From: Schizophyllum amplum
Taxonomy: Eukaryota > Basidiomycota > Agaricomycetes > Agaricales > Schizophyllaceae
NCBI GenBank assembly: GCA_007026445.1
Contig: VDMD01000028.1
Location: 1 to 64,000 of the forward strand
Length of the DNA stretch: 64,000 bases
Direction: 5' to 3'
Below the pieces are notes generated by a model. The model was not told the DNA's origin, did no database searches, and worked only from the letters and a program-made list of their open reading frames with translations. The position numbers and the translations under genes are program-made. This document shows positions 1-11,521 of this stretch, piece after piece (positions within the stretch are counted from its first letter, which is position 1; each line of letters starts with the position of its first letter).

Positions 1-3
1 ATC

Positions 4-1787
4 ATGCGTCTTTCTATAGATACTCCTGCAAACGACGACGGCGTCACTGACTTCCCAACTTGTACCCCGGACCAAATCCGCCGGATACATCTGGTAGAGG
101 CCTCCATAAAAAAATTCCTCGCGCGCACCCGTCCCTTTGCCGCTTTCGACAAGGGCCCTCCAACGCGACTATACACAGACGCGCGACTGAATCCGCGCGC
201 GCCGGAAATTGCTGCGGCGCGCTACTCCCTGCGTCAGTACGGCACAATGTGCGCTGAATTCTACTTCCTACATCAGCCTCCGTCTCCGCTGTGGACGTCC
301 ATGACCGCCTACCCGTCGTGCTCGAATGGGTGGACCTTCTGCATCCAATGAACAGGAATATCCGGCCGGACCCTGACTCAAAGGACCACCACGACATCGT
401 CTACGAGTTGCTGAGGCTGCTGGACGGTATTTTGAAGCCCATGGACCCGTTGATGGAGGAAACCCGAATGTTCTTGGAGAGAACGGAGTCTACCCGATAC
501 GCGCTCGACCTGTGGTGCAACCTGTTCCGATATTCGAAGACGCCGCGGGTCGATGCCGCGTATAAAGCGTCTTTCCTTGCGAACACCATCGTATTTCGCT
601 CCTATCGGGGCCCTGAACCATGGAGCCAGGGCAGTCGCGTCCCTGCTGTCATATCCGACTCTGTCGCCCAATTCACGGGCTATCGACCTCGCCGTCTCTG
701 CCGTACCATCGCGCGCTATGGAGAGGCCTTCCGGATTCCCGAAGCAGATACGCTCGCTCGGGGAATGTTCACCTTCGCGAGCAAGCTGATGGATGCTTCC
801 CGACTCCTCCCCGCTGTCTGTCCGCGCGAAGCCATCCGGAGCATCGTGGTCAGCCTTGACTACTACGTCAAGCACCGAGCTTGGCGCGTGGTGGAGATGG
901 TGTGCTTCTACCTGGAGCGCCTCCTGCGTCTGACGCGCGACCATCGGGCGCTGGAGTGGGCGGTCAACGACGGCCTGTTCAGGGTCTACACGGACACTGT
1001 TGATACCGGTGTGCGCATGGGGGCGCTCGACCAAGGCTTCGTCGGTGCCGTGGACGGCCTTGCGAAAGTAATGCGGCAGGGGTTTGTGTACTGGCGTGTA
1101 CTCCGCGCATTTCATCGAAAGAACAATGGTCGGCTGCCTTCTACTCATTCGTTTTCGGCGCAACATCCTGCCTCAAGATACACCCTCGCTGCTTATGAGG
1201 CAATAAAGCCATCTATGCACCGTGCGCGAGTCGAGTGGGCTGAGACAGTGAAACAGAGATGCAGCTTCTGCAAAGTGAGGTTCGCCCTTTGACGCGTATA
1301 CCATCGCTTACCTTTAATCAGTCCACCAAGGCGGCCACCCCAATTCGGGGCTTGTAGCTGCCGGAGTGTATACTACTGCTCCCGCGTATGTCAGAAAAGG
1401 CACTGGCAGGAGCACCCGCCAACAATGTGATTGGCCTGAGGGTGAGTAGGAATCAGTAGGCTTGCTGAAGCTATATTGACGGAACATGCTTGACAGGGCA
1501 AAGCGCGCCCCGCGACATGCATTTTGTTATGTGTATAACACAGGACTATGTCAGGCGCAACGAGAGGGCTATCATCTCACTTGCGCAACGCGTTGACCCC
1601 CGACGTCTTCACATGCGCTCATTACCGTCGACTTGGGCAATGAGGTGATACGTCACGATGTGCAGGTGGAAAGACCGCAGTCGAGCTAGGAGAGGCTCGT
1701 ACTGGCACAGTCATTGCGACATGGGTGGATGGTACGAAGGCTTTGCGACTGGGAATACCTGACGCGTCCATCCTTCTAGATCGCTAA
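4..1787 (+). pseudogene. MYND zinc-finger family protein, broken copy
   Basis: This is a third member of the family encoded at 28767-30617 and 30907-32742 (reverse strand). Shared blocks run in order: FDKGPP, LLHPMN, ALDLWCNLFRY, RRLCRTIARY, CPREAIRS, EWAVNDGLF, YWRVLRAFH. A MYND zinc finger follows: CSFC before an intron near 1276-1318, then CSC, YYCSRVC and QKRHWQEH. The last exon has APRDMHF and a final IATWV block, ending at TAA 1785-1787. The reading frame is not continuous. One base is missing near 285, 1618 and 1683, and there is a shift of the opposite kind near 1425. MYND fingers bind zinc and usually mediate protein contacts; the role of this fungal family is unknown. The copy may be dead, or the shifts may be consensus errors of the kind seen at 45-57 kb. 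The ATG at 4 is a possible start, but the gene could begin before the window. Confidence 0.6.
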
Positions 1788-2376
1788 ACCAGTACTTAGT
1801 AGCGCTCGCAGAAGTCGGTGTATCGTATTTCAACATTTTTGTGCAGTATGTATCGCACAGCGATGTGGGGCTCTGCACATTACCGGTCACAATAGCAGTC
1901 GCCAGTCTCTCTCAGCCTCGGCCTTAGAACTCGCTTTCATACGCGCAGTCTTTAAATTTTGCGATGCTTACATACTTACTTCAACAAGGACTCAAACACC
2001 AACATAATCATGGCAAATGTGGCGAAGCCACCGGTGCACCAGAAAAGGTCACTCCAACTGAGTCGGGGAGAGATTGTCGATGTTAATAGAGAAACGGTCG
2101 TATCACATTACACTGACAGTGAAATGAGAGTTGACGTTGAAGTTCGGGGTGAGTCACCGGGATCTTCGATGGAAGTTGCCGGTTCATTCACGCGTGAGTC
2201 TTTGTCCCAGGTGGCAGGATGGCCCAATGCCAGCCAGGGCCGTAGACCATTATAATCAGCCGGTGAGATCAATCCCAATGCACATTCCATGGAAGGTCAT
2301 CTTCCTCTTACTGTAGTAGAGTACACCCTCTCGCCGCTCAGGGCATGTCCCACTTGAGTTCAATGGGAACTCCTTA
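1788..2376. other. Intergenic, no supported gene
   Basis: This stretch separates the broken MYND gene from the 3' end of clp1. It holds one short forward ORF (ATG 2010, end 2255) with no recognisable domain and no intron signals that would extend it. I see no repeat or RNA gene here. Confidence 0.5.
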
Positions 2377-4383
2377 TCATTGCTCTTGCCATTCGAAAGA
2401 CCCTACAAGGGCCGTTCGACCTGCGACTGATCCTTGATTGGGACAAAGGACCGTCATTTGCCCGTTTTGCACGTCTATGGTTGTCCTGCCTCTCGTTCAG
2501 CATAACACGCCGGATAATGACGCCAACGTGTACTTACACGGCCACGAATCCGCCAACCGTAAGGTCCAGCAACTCCTCGTCGTACCTTTCGTTCTCGTCC
2601 GGGTTGAGAGGCGCAAGAACGGCGAGCATGGCGTTCAACAGACCGGAACCAGGAAGGGCCGGGTCTACCAACACGGGCTGCATTTCGGATATCAAACGAA
2701 CTGCGCCTATCGAGAGTGCGCTGGACGGTGCCATCGATTCTGAACAACGGTGTGAGAGTCAGAGCTTTGGAAAGCGAGGGTACGAACCTGCTCCGATACA
2801 ATATATGGCGAGGTCCTTGAAGCTGATGACGGTGGAGGACGGCGACAGAATTAGATCCGACGGCGCCTCACCGCCAAGGAGTGGGTTGGAGACTCCGGCG
2901 GGTGGGTGTATAACATGACCATAGAAGTACGCATGCATCTGATATCGATGTATGCGCTCTTTGTAAGCTGCGTCCAATTCGACGACCTGAATTGAGGGTA
3001 AATCCAATGAAATAGAAAGAGAAGAGGAACAACGTACCCCGCCGCTCTTGGGTACTTTGACAACGGTTATTTTCGACCCGTATGAGCGCTGCATTTCGAC
3101 ATTGAGCTTCTCATGCCCGAGAACAAGTATTACGTTGACTGCGGAATTTGTTAGTGAGTAAGAAGAGTGTCGAACAGGGGACTCACTGCGAAACGCCTCC
3201 ACCGCAGCTTTGATAAGCCGCTGCCTTTGCTCATTGAAGCCAGTGGAGCTCGACGCGAAGGACGACGGCGTGTCAACAATGATGCCGGATGCATACGCTG
3301 TACATGAGTGTAAGCTTGTCAAGAAGCAATCAGATGTATGACCAAACATTTTGCGCTCTCGGCGGCATTGTTGCGCGCCGCATCCTCTCGGTCACTAACA
3401 CCCATTCCCAAGTTCCTTATCAGGCGCTCTAATAGACGCGGATTACGCTTCACATCTGCATGTCCGTACCTTGCTGGGGGTAAGAGCTTGACATGTGTGA
3501 GACGGCGAAAACACAGACCAGTACACCAGAGGAACCAACGCATTCGACGCCATAGCCATAGGCGCACTCGAGGCACTGAGCCCGAGGGTCGCAGCGGGCG
3601 TGCATGTCGGAATAGCTGCTGGTATTGCAGCGGCAGATATGGCGCCGGGAAGCGCAAAGGCGCCCTGATAAATTGAGTATCGGGACCAGGTCTTCGGCCA
3701 GGCTGCAAGTACTCACCTCGGCCGGGTCCAAGTTTGCTAGTACTGGGGACCAACCTTGACCCACACGACTGGTGTAATTGACGAGGGTCTTGCAAAGCGA
3801 CGTTTTCCCCGAGTTTTCGGGCCCCAGGACAAGGATACGTGGAGGCTCAGTCGTGGCATCCGGATCACCTTCATCTGCATAGTATAAATTCGCGGGCGGC
3901 TCCTCTGCGCATGACAATGGCGCTTACCCTCAGGTATCGGCGAACCGCGTATATTCGCAAGAGCCCTTACGCGCATCTGCTCGAGCGCGATATGTAGATT
4001 CGCGTACACGGCCATGGGAGTCTCCTCCGACGTGTACTCGACCGATGGACGACCTATAACGTGCAGATCGTGTCGTTGAGCTCGAAGCGATGAACAGGGT
4101 GGGAGAGCACTCATCTCAATAGCGCAGCCCCTCCAGGTGTAGACGGCAGCCTTGCACTCCTCACCGAAGAGATAGCTCTTCCCCTCAGCAAGCTCGCTGC
4201 CATAGATTTCGGCTTGTCCTCGAAGAAGCTTTATACGGTCAAAGTTTGTCAGATAATCGGTCAGGAAAGGGATTTGCATACCTTGACGACCACGGTGCTG
4301 CCAGGATCGAGTTCGAATCTGTACTCCGTCTCGGGGTGCAGATCCCATTGCTTGGTTTCTGACGTAGCGGTATCAAGCGACAT
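2377..4383 (-). CDS. clp1: CLP1, polynucleotide kinase-like subunit of the mRNA cleavage/polyadenylation complex
   Basis: Eleven exons with GT-AG introns join into an intact 497-residue protein: 4383-4282, 4228-4111, 4053-3928, 3874-3717, 3664-3519, 3469-3348, 3297-3187, 3138-3038, 2986-2788, 2739-2538 and 2485-2377. All phases agree. The N-terminal domain carries the LHPETEYRFELDPGST block and ETPMAVYANLH. The central P-loop is GPENSGKTS, followed by NLDPAEG and VYWYGH. Later come the GIIVDTPSS and LVLGHEKL blocks and KSGGV. The C-terminal domain has SEMQPVLVDP and ENERYDEE and ends GSFEWQEQ. In other eukaryotes CLP1 is a nuclear subunit of cleavage factor IA/II and acts in pre-mRNA 3'-end formation. 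The start at 4383 was chosen because the upstream in-frame ATG at 4473 adds a non-conserved leader. Length and motifs match the family, and no lesions were seen. Confidence 0.95.
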
Positions 4384-4753
4384 AAATGTGCAGAGTTCTA
4401 GCGAAGTCTGGCCTCTACGGCAAGTGACAATTCCAACGATGAGTAATGCGAAATGAGGACGACGTTTATCCACTTGGTACTTCGAGCAAACACACTATCA
4501 AGTCTCTGGTATGCTGATAGGTCTGTTTAGTGCCTTGGTGACTCTGAATATGCAGAAAGACGTCTACAGGCTACAGGGACGAGCGCGGGTGCCGCGCTGG
4601 CGGAGGTAGCAAGATGATGGTAGGGATGCAGCAATAATTCTGTGATCGGAACACGTGGTAGTCCGGAAGAGGAAGGAAATCCAAAAGTGGCAGTTTTTGG
4701 CAACAACAATAAACACTCCTGCAACCTGACTTTTCCCCATCTTCTGTCGTCAA

Positions 4754-4843
4754 GGCACTATGGCGGAGTGGTTAACGCGAGAGATTCGAATGTATGTGAT
4801 CTCTTCCTCTTCGAGGGCGCAGGTTCGAATCCTGCTGGTGTCG
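4754..4843 (+). tRNA. tRNA-Ser (CGA), with an 8-nt intron
   Basis: The acceptor stem pairs GGCACTA (4754-4760) with TGGTGTC, and the discriminator base is G. The D arm is GCG/CGC. The anticodon stem is AGAGA/TCTCT, with anticodon CGA at 4787-4789. An 8-nt intron lies at 4791-4798, one base 3' of the anticodon, the canonical nuclear tRNA intron site. A long variable arm (CCTC/GAGG) marks a class II tRNA, and the T arm is GCAGG with loop TTCGAAT. Class II structure, discriminator G and anticodon CGA together mean serine. Internal A and B boxes are present. A T-rich run just downstream is a suitable Pol III terminator. Confidence 0.93.
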
Positions 4844-5063
4844 TTTTATCGCTTTTTGAGCTCGGAAGTTCCACCTTTTTATCATCTCTTTTTTTCTCAC
4901 TTCTATCATCAACGGATTTCGCTGCACAGTCATGCAGCATCACGCATCAGTTACTTTCCTTAATGCATTAGGTCTTGCAGAGCGATACAATGGGTACTGA
5001 AGGGTGTCTCGATAATCCACGAGTGATACGCTACACACAATCGCAAACTCCTTTCTACATGGC

Positions 5064-7539
5064 TCATAGGATGTATCTAAACTTGACGTTCTGCTTATCA
5101 GTGAGGTCGAGAAACGCCTATACAATGTCACTGTCAGCCTGAGATCACCCCGGGCGAGCGAGATGCTACTCACCCTGTCGACTTTTGCTTCATGCACAGC
5201 ACCGCTATCATCCTTCTGCTCGACATAGACATCATCCAGGCTGTCCGACTCATGCGAAGCTGCGCGTCGCTTGTTCTCGGACGCCAGCGTGAATCGAAGA
5301 GCCAGCAGCAGCAGACCCGAGATGAAGGAACAGCAGGCGATGACCGCCCATGGTACGTGGTTTCTTGGCTGATATTGCTTCTTCCACATCTAAGCACTGG
5401 CCGTCAGATTCTGGAGTCGGTCATGACATACAGACGTACAAATGGCCCTGCTGCATTGCCGATGGCGTAGAAGATCATGATAATGGCGTTAGTCGTCGTT
5501 CCTGCTTAGCGTGAGATGGAATATCGTGCAAGCTGACTCAGGGCGCGCACGTTTTGTATGGCCTGCAGTCAGCGCTGGCACCCAGCCTAGGAAAATAGCG
5601 AACGGGCAAATGCTAAAGACTGGCGCAAGGTGAGTGCGGTGGCGAAGCAAAGACGCTGTGCACTTACTAGCCACCCAGTAGGAGAATAACAGACCGATTC
5701 TATTGTCCGAGGGAAGAGCATTGACTAGAATGGCGCCCAGGATACCAGGAAGGTACATGAGGCTTCCAGCGTATCCTCGGCCGATAAAGCGTGCCAGTGT
5801 GATGCCAATAAGGATGCAGACCACTTCAACAACTAGATCTCCGTAAGAAGCGAAGTCAAAACGAATATTTAGACGACACACGTCCATCCACACAGCCCAT
5901 CAATGTGGTGACGATGGGCGAGAAGCCGAACTGGCTGACGATAATTTGCCTCTGGTTGCTCAGCTGCATATGAACAGGTCAGTGGGACGACCGCATGAGG
6001 AGTGAAAGTCCTCACCGAATTGAACACATTGCTGAGAGAAAACAATCAGCCACACCAACTACTTCACTGGAAGGAATACGCACGAGACAGCCGCATACAG
6101 CGCCATTATCCAGACCTTGGGATCCTTGAGCGTCTCGATGAATCTGTGGAACCAATGAGAATATGGCAATGCCGGCACGGTGTCCGGCACTTACTGGTCT
6201 TTCTTCCATGTCTTGTTCTCGACGCCTGCCTGGTTGACCTTAATCCGCTCAATGACCAGCACACGCTCCTCCGCGGTCAAAAACCATGCACTAGTGGGCG
6301 AGTCGGGGAAGAGGAACCTGCGTTCTCGCGTTAGCCATCGTGCTCCACGACGTTGTCGCCGCCTAGGTCGGAGACAGCTAAGTCCTGCTCGTTCCGGATC
6401 GGAGCCGCTAAGAAAGGAAAGCCTCACCAGAACGCGATTGAGGTGAGGAACGTGATGAGACCAGTGATGATCATGAGCCACTGCCAGGGCATGAAGCCTC
6501 CTGTCTACCGAAGTCATCGGATAAGGACAGCGTAAGACGAGCGCAGTGATGTGACGAACCGAGGTATGCAACAGCCCGAAGGACACGAACCCCAAGAAGA
6601 CAATAGCAAAGCCGTTCATCAGGACTGGGATCCGAGCCGTCAGTGACCGATGGGCACCAATCAACAATGCACTTACACCAGTAGCCCACACGCCTCGTCT
6701 GTTCCTCGCGCGTGTAGAACATGGACGTGACCTGCGGGGGTCAAGCTCAGTTAGCCACCACGCTGCGCCAGTGCAGGCCAGATGCTCTCTCACAATCATA
6801 AAGCCAGGCGTGATCGCTCCTTCGCAGGCGCCGAGGATGAAGCGCACAGCGAAGAGCGCGCCGAAGCTATGGCAGGCAGCGTGGCACAGTAGCGCGACCG
6901 CCCACACGAATATATTGATGCTCATCCACTTGCCGACGGGAAAGTACTGTAGTGCGCGGTTTTGCGGGAACTGCGAGGCAGGCCGGTGAGCGGACCGGTC
7001 GAGCACGCTAGGCAGAAGGATAGTAAGTACGCACCTCGAACACGAGGTAGCTGAGGTAGAAGATCGTCCCCAGCCAATTGAACTGGTTTTGCGTGAGATG
7101 CGCGCCAGGCAGAATGCCCAGGATGGCGCTTTGGCCCAATGTTGTCTTGTCCGCGAAGGTCATGCTGAACTACGTGAGTACGATTTTCCAGCAATGTGTA
7201 TGCTGCGGTACGTACAGATACATCACTGGGAGTCGGTCGGTTCAACGCTTGATCACATGCCATACAGAACGACGCACAGCAGAACAAAGGCATGATGTGC
7301 CAGTCAATTTTCCGCCTGTTCAGCCGTCCGTCAGAACAAGGCCGAAGCCCTTCTCGCAGTACAGTACAGGATACGCACCGTAACCTGGCTGCGGTCTCCG
7401 GATCCAGCTTGACATCCGTTCTCCCCGCTACCAGCTCCGCCGCCGTGTCGATGTCCGCCTTCGCGAGCGTGACATGGTGGTCGCGGCTCAACGTGGGCTT
7501 AAGCTCGTTGTCAACGCTCCTGGTCGATGAGCCTCCCAT
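5064..7539 (-). CDS. MFS transporter, Dal5 (allantoate permease / anion:cation symporter) family
   Basis: Intron-rich gene starting at ATG 7539 (MGGSSTRS) and stopping at 5064-5066. Spliced blocks include RRKIDWHIMPLFC, LMYLY, SMTFADKTTLGQS, LGTIFYLSYLVFE, FPQNRALQYFPVGKW, ACEGAITPGFM, YTREEQTRRVGYW, MPWQWLMI, FLFPDSPTSAWFLT and the C-terminal FLDLTDKQN-FRYIL. These are hallmarks of the Dal5-like branch of the major facilitator superfamily, about 12 membrane segments in the plasma membrane. Members import allantoate, nicotinate, pantothenate, dipeptides or other organic anions; the substrate here cannot be told from sequence. One internal exon is only 14 bases (7212-7225). I did not fully resolve the splicing of exons between about 5400 and 6150. 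Confidence 0.88.
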
Positions 7540-8190
7540 TGTGGTCTAGTGCAAGAAACCGGGGAGTGAGAAAGGCGCGCGTCTTGCGCTCGGAAGCCTC
7601 ACACACACCTTATATGCGCGCCGGCGCTGTCACCGCTGCACGCTGAGAAATCGCTGATCCCATCGCCGCGCACCTGCCGTCGTGCGAAGTGGGTGCCGTG
7701 ATCAGACCGGGAAAGCTTCTTGTGGGAACGACCGCGGGAGCCTTGCGTCCGCCGCGCTCTGAGCGCCGCAGGAACTGCACTAGGGATCGACGGACCTCTG
7801 TAGAATCGGAGGTTAGGGCGACTGAATGAGTAGCCATAGCTAATGATGATATCCGCATGACCCCGAACGACGGATGACGGCGGAAGACGCGGGGGATGGA
7901 ACATACGGCGAGCGCTTGTTCATGGGCGGCCATCCTGGAACCTGGGTCCTGGAGCGAAGATGTATGAACAGCCAGGGAAGCGACGTATGTCGATTCTCGA
8001 ATTGCTGCTGTCACAAAGACCCTCTACGAACGCTCTCGGAGCTTGAGGCTAAGTTTGCCGACCTCGTCGCAACTCGAGCCGGCAGGTTTGGAAAGACGGC
8101 AATGGACGCTGGAGGGGCACAGAATTCGCGTAGCACTGTGCATGAGATGAGTTGCTTCTGTCAAACTCTGTACATGAAAGCAACATATAA
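7540..8190. other. Intergenic, upstream region of the MFS gene
   Basis: Upstream of the transporter, between its start codon and the transposon at 8191. Overlapping short ORFs on both strands lack domain content and splice structure. I see no RNA gene or repeat here. Confidence 0.5.
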
Positions 8191-8357
8191 GAGTCTGGCC
8201 GGCCACACTTAGCAGCTGCGCTAAGCTCTGCGCTGAGCGTTGAATTCTAAATAAAAGCTGAATCGGCCCCACCGGAAGCCGACGGAAGGTGATGCGCGTG
8301 ATGCGGCGTGATGCTAGTGCGATGTTCGTCACGTCGGTTGAACTTGTGTGACATGGG
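8191..8357 (+). repeat. Left terminal inverted repeat (167 bp)
   Basis: Left arm of the element 8191-8980, the reverse complement of 8814-8980 with five transition differences. The similarity ends abruptly after ACATGGG (8351-8357) opposite ACACGGG in the other arm. Confidence 0.88.
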
Positions 8358-8813
8358 CACACGTCCTGCGCGTGAAAGCTATGAGACTGCATGTCTTCCT
8401 CCAGGTTGTCTCCAGACTGGAGATTATGCTCGGGCTAGGAAGGCTCTTGCTAGCACATTGCGGTGGCAGATCAGGCAGTGATCTTCTGACCTAAATAAGT
8501 CATTGTCTTAACACGCCGTGCCACACCGGCCTGCGCTTCTAAAGTTCGACTGAAAATGGAGCAAAATACTTAAGAGTCTCATTCCAGGCTCATTGGGGTG
8601 CTCATGGACAGATACATGGACCTGGGGGGCACCAGTGAACGCTGATGTGGTGAGGCTGATCATAATATCACTGATGCTGGGTGTACAGAGCTGTAATAAC
8701 TGCCAGAGCATGTATGATCCAAGCAAATATTACGGCAGGTAGAAATTTGGGGCTGCCTGACGATTGTGCAGCAAGGAACGAGCACAATATAGGCGCGGAA
8801 CGTGTGTAACACG

Positions 8814-8980
8814 CCCGTGTCACACAAGTTCAACCGACGTGACGAACATCACACTAGCATCACGTTGCATCACGCGCATCACCTTCCGTCGGCTTCCGGT
8901 GGGGCCGATTCAGCTTTTATTTAGAATTCAACGCTCAGCGCAGAGCTTAGCGTAGCTGCTAAGTGTGGCCGGCCAGACTC
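8814..8980 (-). repeat. Right terminal inverted repeat (167 bp)
   Basis: Right arm of the element 8191-8980. It ends GGCCGGCCAGACTC and is followed by TAA, the same triplet that precedes the left arm. Confidence 0.88.
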
Positions 8981-9539
8981 TAAGTCACCAGTACAGCTGC
9001 ATGCAGTAATACACCAACGGAGATGATCTTGACATGAAAGCAATGTGAAGTTTGAACGCAGCTGCGTCGAGGCCGCGTCTGCACAGTCAACAGTGACAAG
9101 CCCAAGACAAGCCCTCAACGTTTCAACAGCAGTACAACATAGATTTCTATTGTTCTAGAAAAAGACAGTAGAGCACAAAAGAATGGCGAGGTAGACTAGC
9201 TAGGTCGGTCGCCACCCCGGGGCGGCGACATTACGGGTGTGATACAGTGCTAAGGTGAGAGTGCCTAGAGTCGGGTTGGATACAGCAGGTCGGGTGGGCT
9301 ACATCGAGTTGCGCGAGCCAGCGACGCGAGCGGCTGCAACGACCTGGAGCGGCTACAACGGTGCAGAGCGGCTACAGATCGGGAACGTCTACAGTGTCTG
9401 TGCGATGCAGTGTCTGTGGGCGGGCGGCCATATTACAACACATGGAATCGTGCAGGATCGATATTCGAGAGCATCGAAGGAGACGGGACGCGGCGGCTCG
9501 ACAGCTAGCGCGAGGCGAATACCGACTCGAATACGGCGA
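8981..9539. other. Intergenic, between the transposon and the serine-rich gene
   Basis: 3' flank of the gene at 9540-10790 and right flank of the transposon. I see no supported ORF, RNA gene or repeat. Confidence 0.5.
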
Positions 9540-10790
9540 CTAGCGCGGGGCGAACACGGCGATGCAGACGATGAAGGGGACGTAGGTGAAGAGGGACACG
9601 ACGGCCATGATACGGCACCGCCGACGCCAGGACCTCGAGTCTGCAAAGATGAGGTCAATACGTTGCACTTTATAGCGCAGAAGGATACACACCATGTTCG
9701 ACCTGCGGGTCATCGAGAACGACGGAGTCGTCTCGCGTGTGACGCGGCGCAATAGCCGACGTCTTGCCCTTCTCCAGGTCTGGCGTATCCCCGATACGCC
9801 GCGTCTTCGGAATGCCCACTATAAACCCACCAACCCACCATAGCGGGAACAGCACAAAGGATACGAAGAACAGCCATGCCTGTATGGGACTCGCGTTGTC
9901 GCCCCTCCACGGCTTCCACCACGGGTGGTCTTCGTCGCCTGGTGAGGGGAGGGACAGTGACCACGGCGTTGGCTGCACGCGCGGCGGCTTGCGCGGGTCG
10001 CGCATGTGGAACTGCCGGCTCTGGGAAGCCACCGACACCGAGGGCGCACGAGGGGCGACTAGGGCGGATATAGGGATGGAGGCGCCAGATATGCTCCTGC
10101 GAGACGCTCTGGAGGGCGCGCGGTGCACGCTCGGCACGTACTTGCGTATGGACGAGGGCGCGTACGAGGCAGGACGGGCCGAGCGTGACGGGGGCCGCGG
10201 TCGTGCTTTCTCTTCCTGCGGTGGGTCGAAGATCGCGGCGAAGGGGACGGTGCCTGCTGCAGTGTTGCGTCGGCTGGCCCGGCTGGCCGTTGAGCTCGTG
10301 CGAGCGTGCGACGAGAGATGCTGGTGGTGGAGATGTGCGCGAGACGGAGGTGAGGGAGACGACTGTAGCTGGTGGTGACCGCTGCGCTCGGCTCGTGATG
10401 GAGAGCGGGCGTCGGAGGACGAAGCATTGGACAGCCGCGCTCGCTTACGGTGGTAAGAGGACGGCGCCGTAGTGGAGGCGGTGGCAGACGTCGCGCTCTG
10501 ACGGTGTGCTAATAGGGCCGAATCTTAGACGAGTGATAGAGACATGATACACGCGACTCACGTCTAGTATCAGCTGCAAACGTGGTTTTCTGCTCCCGCT
10601 TGTCGGGAGGGGTTCCCGAGGGATCGACCTCGTCCGCCTTGCGCTTGCCCGTCGTGCTCCCCTCGGACACCGTCCGCGCTATCGCACCCGCTGCTCGTGG
10701 CGTCGGTGTCTGTGGCTGCTGCTGCGAGGATGAGACCTTCTGACGCTGGTCATGGGTCGAGGGGAATCGGCTGGAGCTCGTGGCCTGCAT
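9540..10790 (-). CDS. Serine-rich two-pass membrane protein, conserved in basidiomycetes
   Basis: Three exons. Exon 1 starts at ATG 10790 (MQATSSSRFP) and ends with FAADT before an intron near 10500-10560. Exon 2 is a long Ser/Arg/Pro-rich disordered segment that leads into PWRGDNASPIQAW and a hydrophobic stretch (LFFVSFVLFPLWWVGGFIVG), then PKTRRIG. After a second intron near 9640-9700, the final exon has a second hydrophobic segment (VVSLFTYVPFIVCIAVF) and stops at 9540. The topology is a long cytosolic or lumenal disordered N-terminus followed by two membrane helices. I recognise the PWRGDNASPIQAW-IPKTRRIG core from Agaricomycete proteins usually named only serine-rich protein. No biochemical function is known. 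Confidence 0.8.
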
Positions 10791-11521
10791 GGATCGTCGT
10801 CGTCTAATCGGAGTCGAAGCTTGGCTGCGGTTTGCAATATTTTGGGAGTGTCGTTAGATATGTAGAGGGTATAGAATATACAGCCTAGAACTGAAGCGGA
10901 CTGTCTGTCTGTCAAAGAGGGGAAGGGGGCTGTCAGATCATCCCGCTCATTGTACCCTTTGGTTGTGGGTCTGCGCGCACCTTGGAAGGGATCGCGATCA
11001 CGAGAGACCGCCCGAAGCACGCCCGAAGCAGGGGTAGAAACACGAGAGCACTGTGAAGGAAGAAGATAAGTAGGGTCTAATGCATATTCTGCTGAAACGG
11101 CAGCGGACACAACGAGGCTAGCAACGAGGTGGAAGGACGGAAAACACGAGGCGCGACCGCACGACGCGCTCGTTGTGAGCGACAAACCCTAACCCTAATC
11201 ACTCCCATCACGTGCTCGTGTGGAAGTCGAACATGTGCGTGACCTGCACGTCGGACCCCAGACCAAGATGCCAAACTGCCCGGAGAATCAAGCAATATGT
11301 GTGAGTGAGATGCAGATAAGCTTATACGAGGATGCCGGGGTGCTCATTCTGAAGCCATTCATGTCAATATCAGGTTTATTGGGATAGGGTGGGCGTGAGC
11401 AACCAGCAACCTAGTGTTCTGAAGAATCGACGACGGTGCCTACATAGCAAGCAGACGGATACACCGCGTGACAAAGCGATCCAACGACGGAATGCAGCCC
11501 GTTCTATCGAGATACCTCTGC
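10791..11521. other. Intergenic, between the serine-rich gene and the hydrophobin
   Basis: The region carries the upstream region of the serine-rich gene and the 3' flank of the hydrophobin gene. Short reverse ORFs overlap but have no recognisable domain. Two copies of a telomere-type hexamer occur at 11185-11199. Confidence 0.5.
11185..11199 (+). repeat. Short interstitial telomere-like repeat
   Basis: AACCCTAACCCTAAT contains two tandem CCCTAA units, the common fungal telomere hexamer on its C-rich strand. Two units can arise by chance, so this is a weak observation. Confidence 0.4.

Larger units (their letters stand above)
8191..8980. mobile_element. Non-autonomous DNA transposon with 167-bp terminal inverted repeats
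   Basis: The left arm 8191-8357 and the right arm 8814-8980 are inverted copies of each other, starting GAGTCTGGCCGGCC. They match at 162 of 167 positions, and all five differences are transitions. Direct TAA triplets flank both ends (8188-8190 and 8981-8983) and look like a 3-bp target-site duplication. The 456-bp interior has no transposase-like ORF. A 3-bp TAA/TTA duplication is typical of PIF/Harbinger elements and their MITEs, so that class is inferred, not proven. The high arm identity suggests recent activity. Confidence 0.85.

Noticed and set aside
1959..2255. 98-codon forward ORF between the broken MYND gene and clp1
   Set aside because: No domain, no neighbouring exon that extends it, and no conserved features. 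The ATG at 2010 has a plausible leader, but that is not enough.
11185..11199. Telomere or chromosome end
   Set aside because: Only two CCCTAA units, with ordinary genes on both sides. This is at most an interstitial trace.
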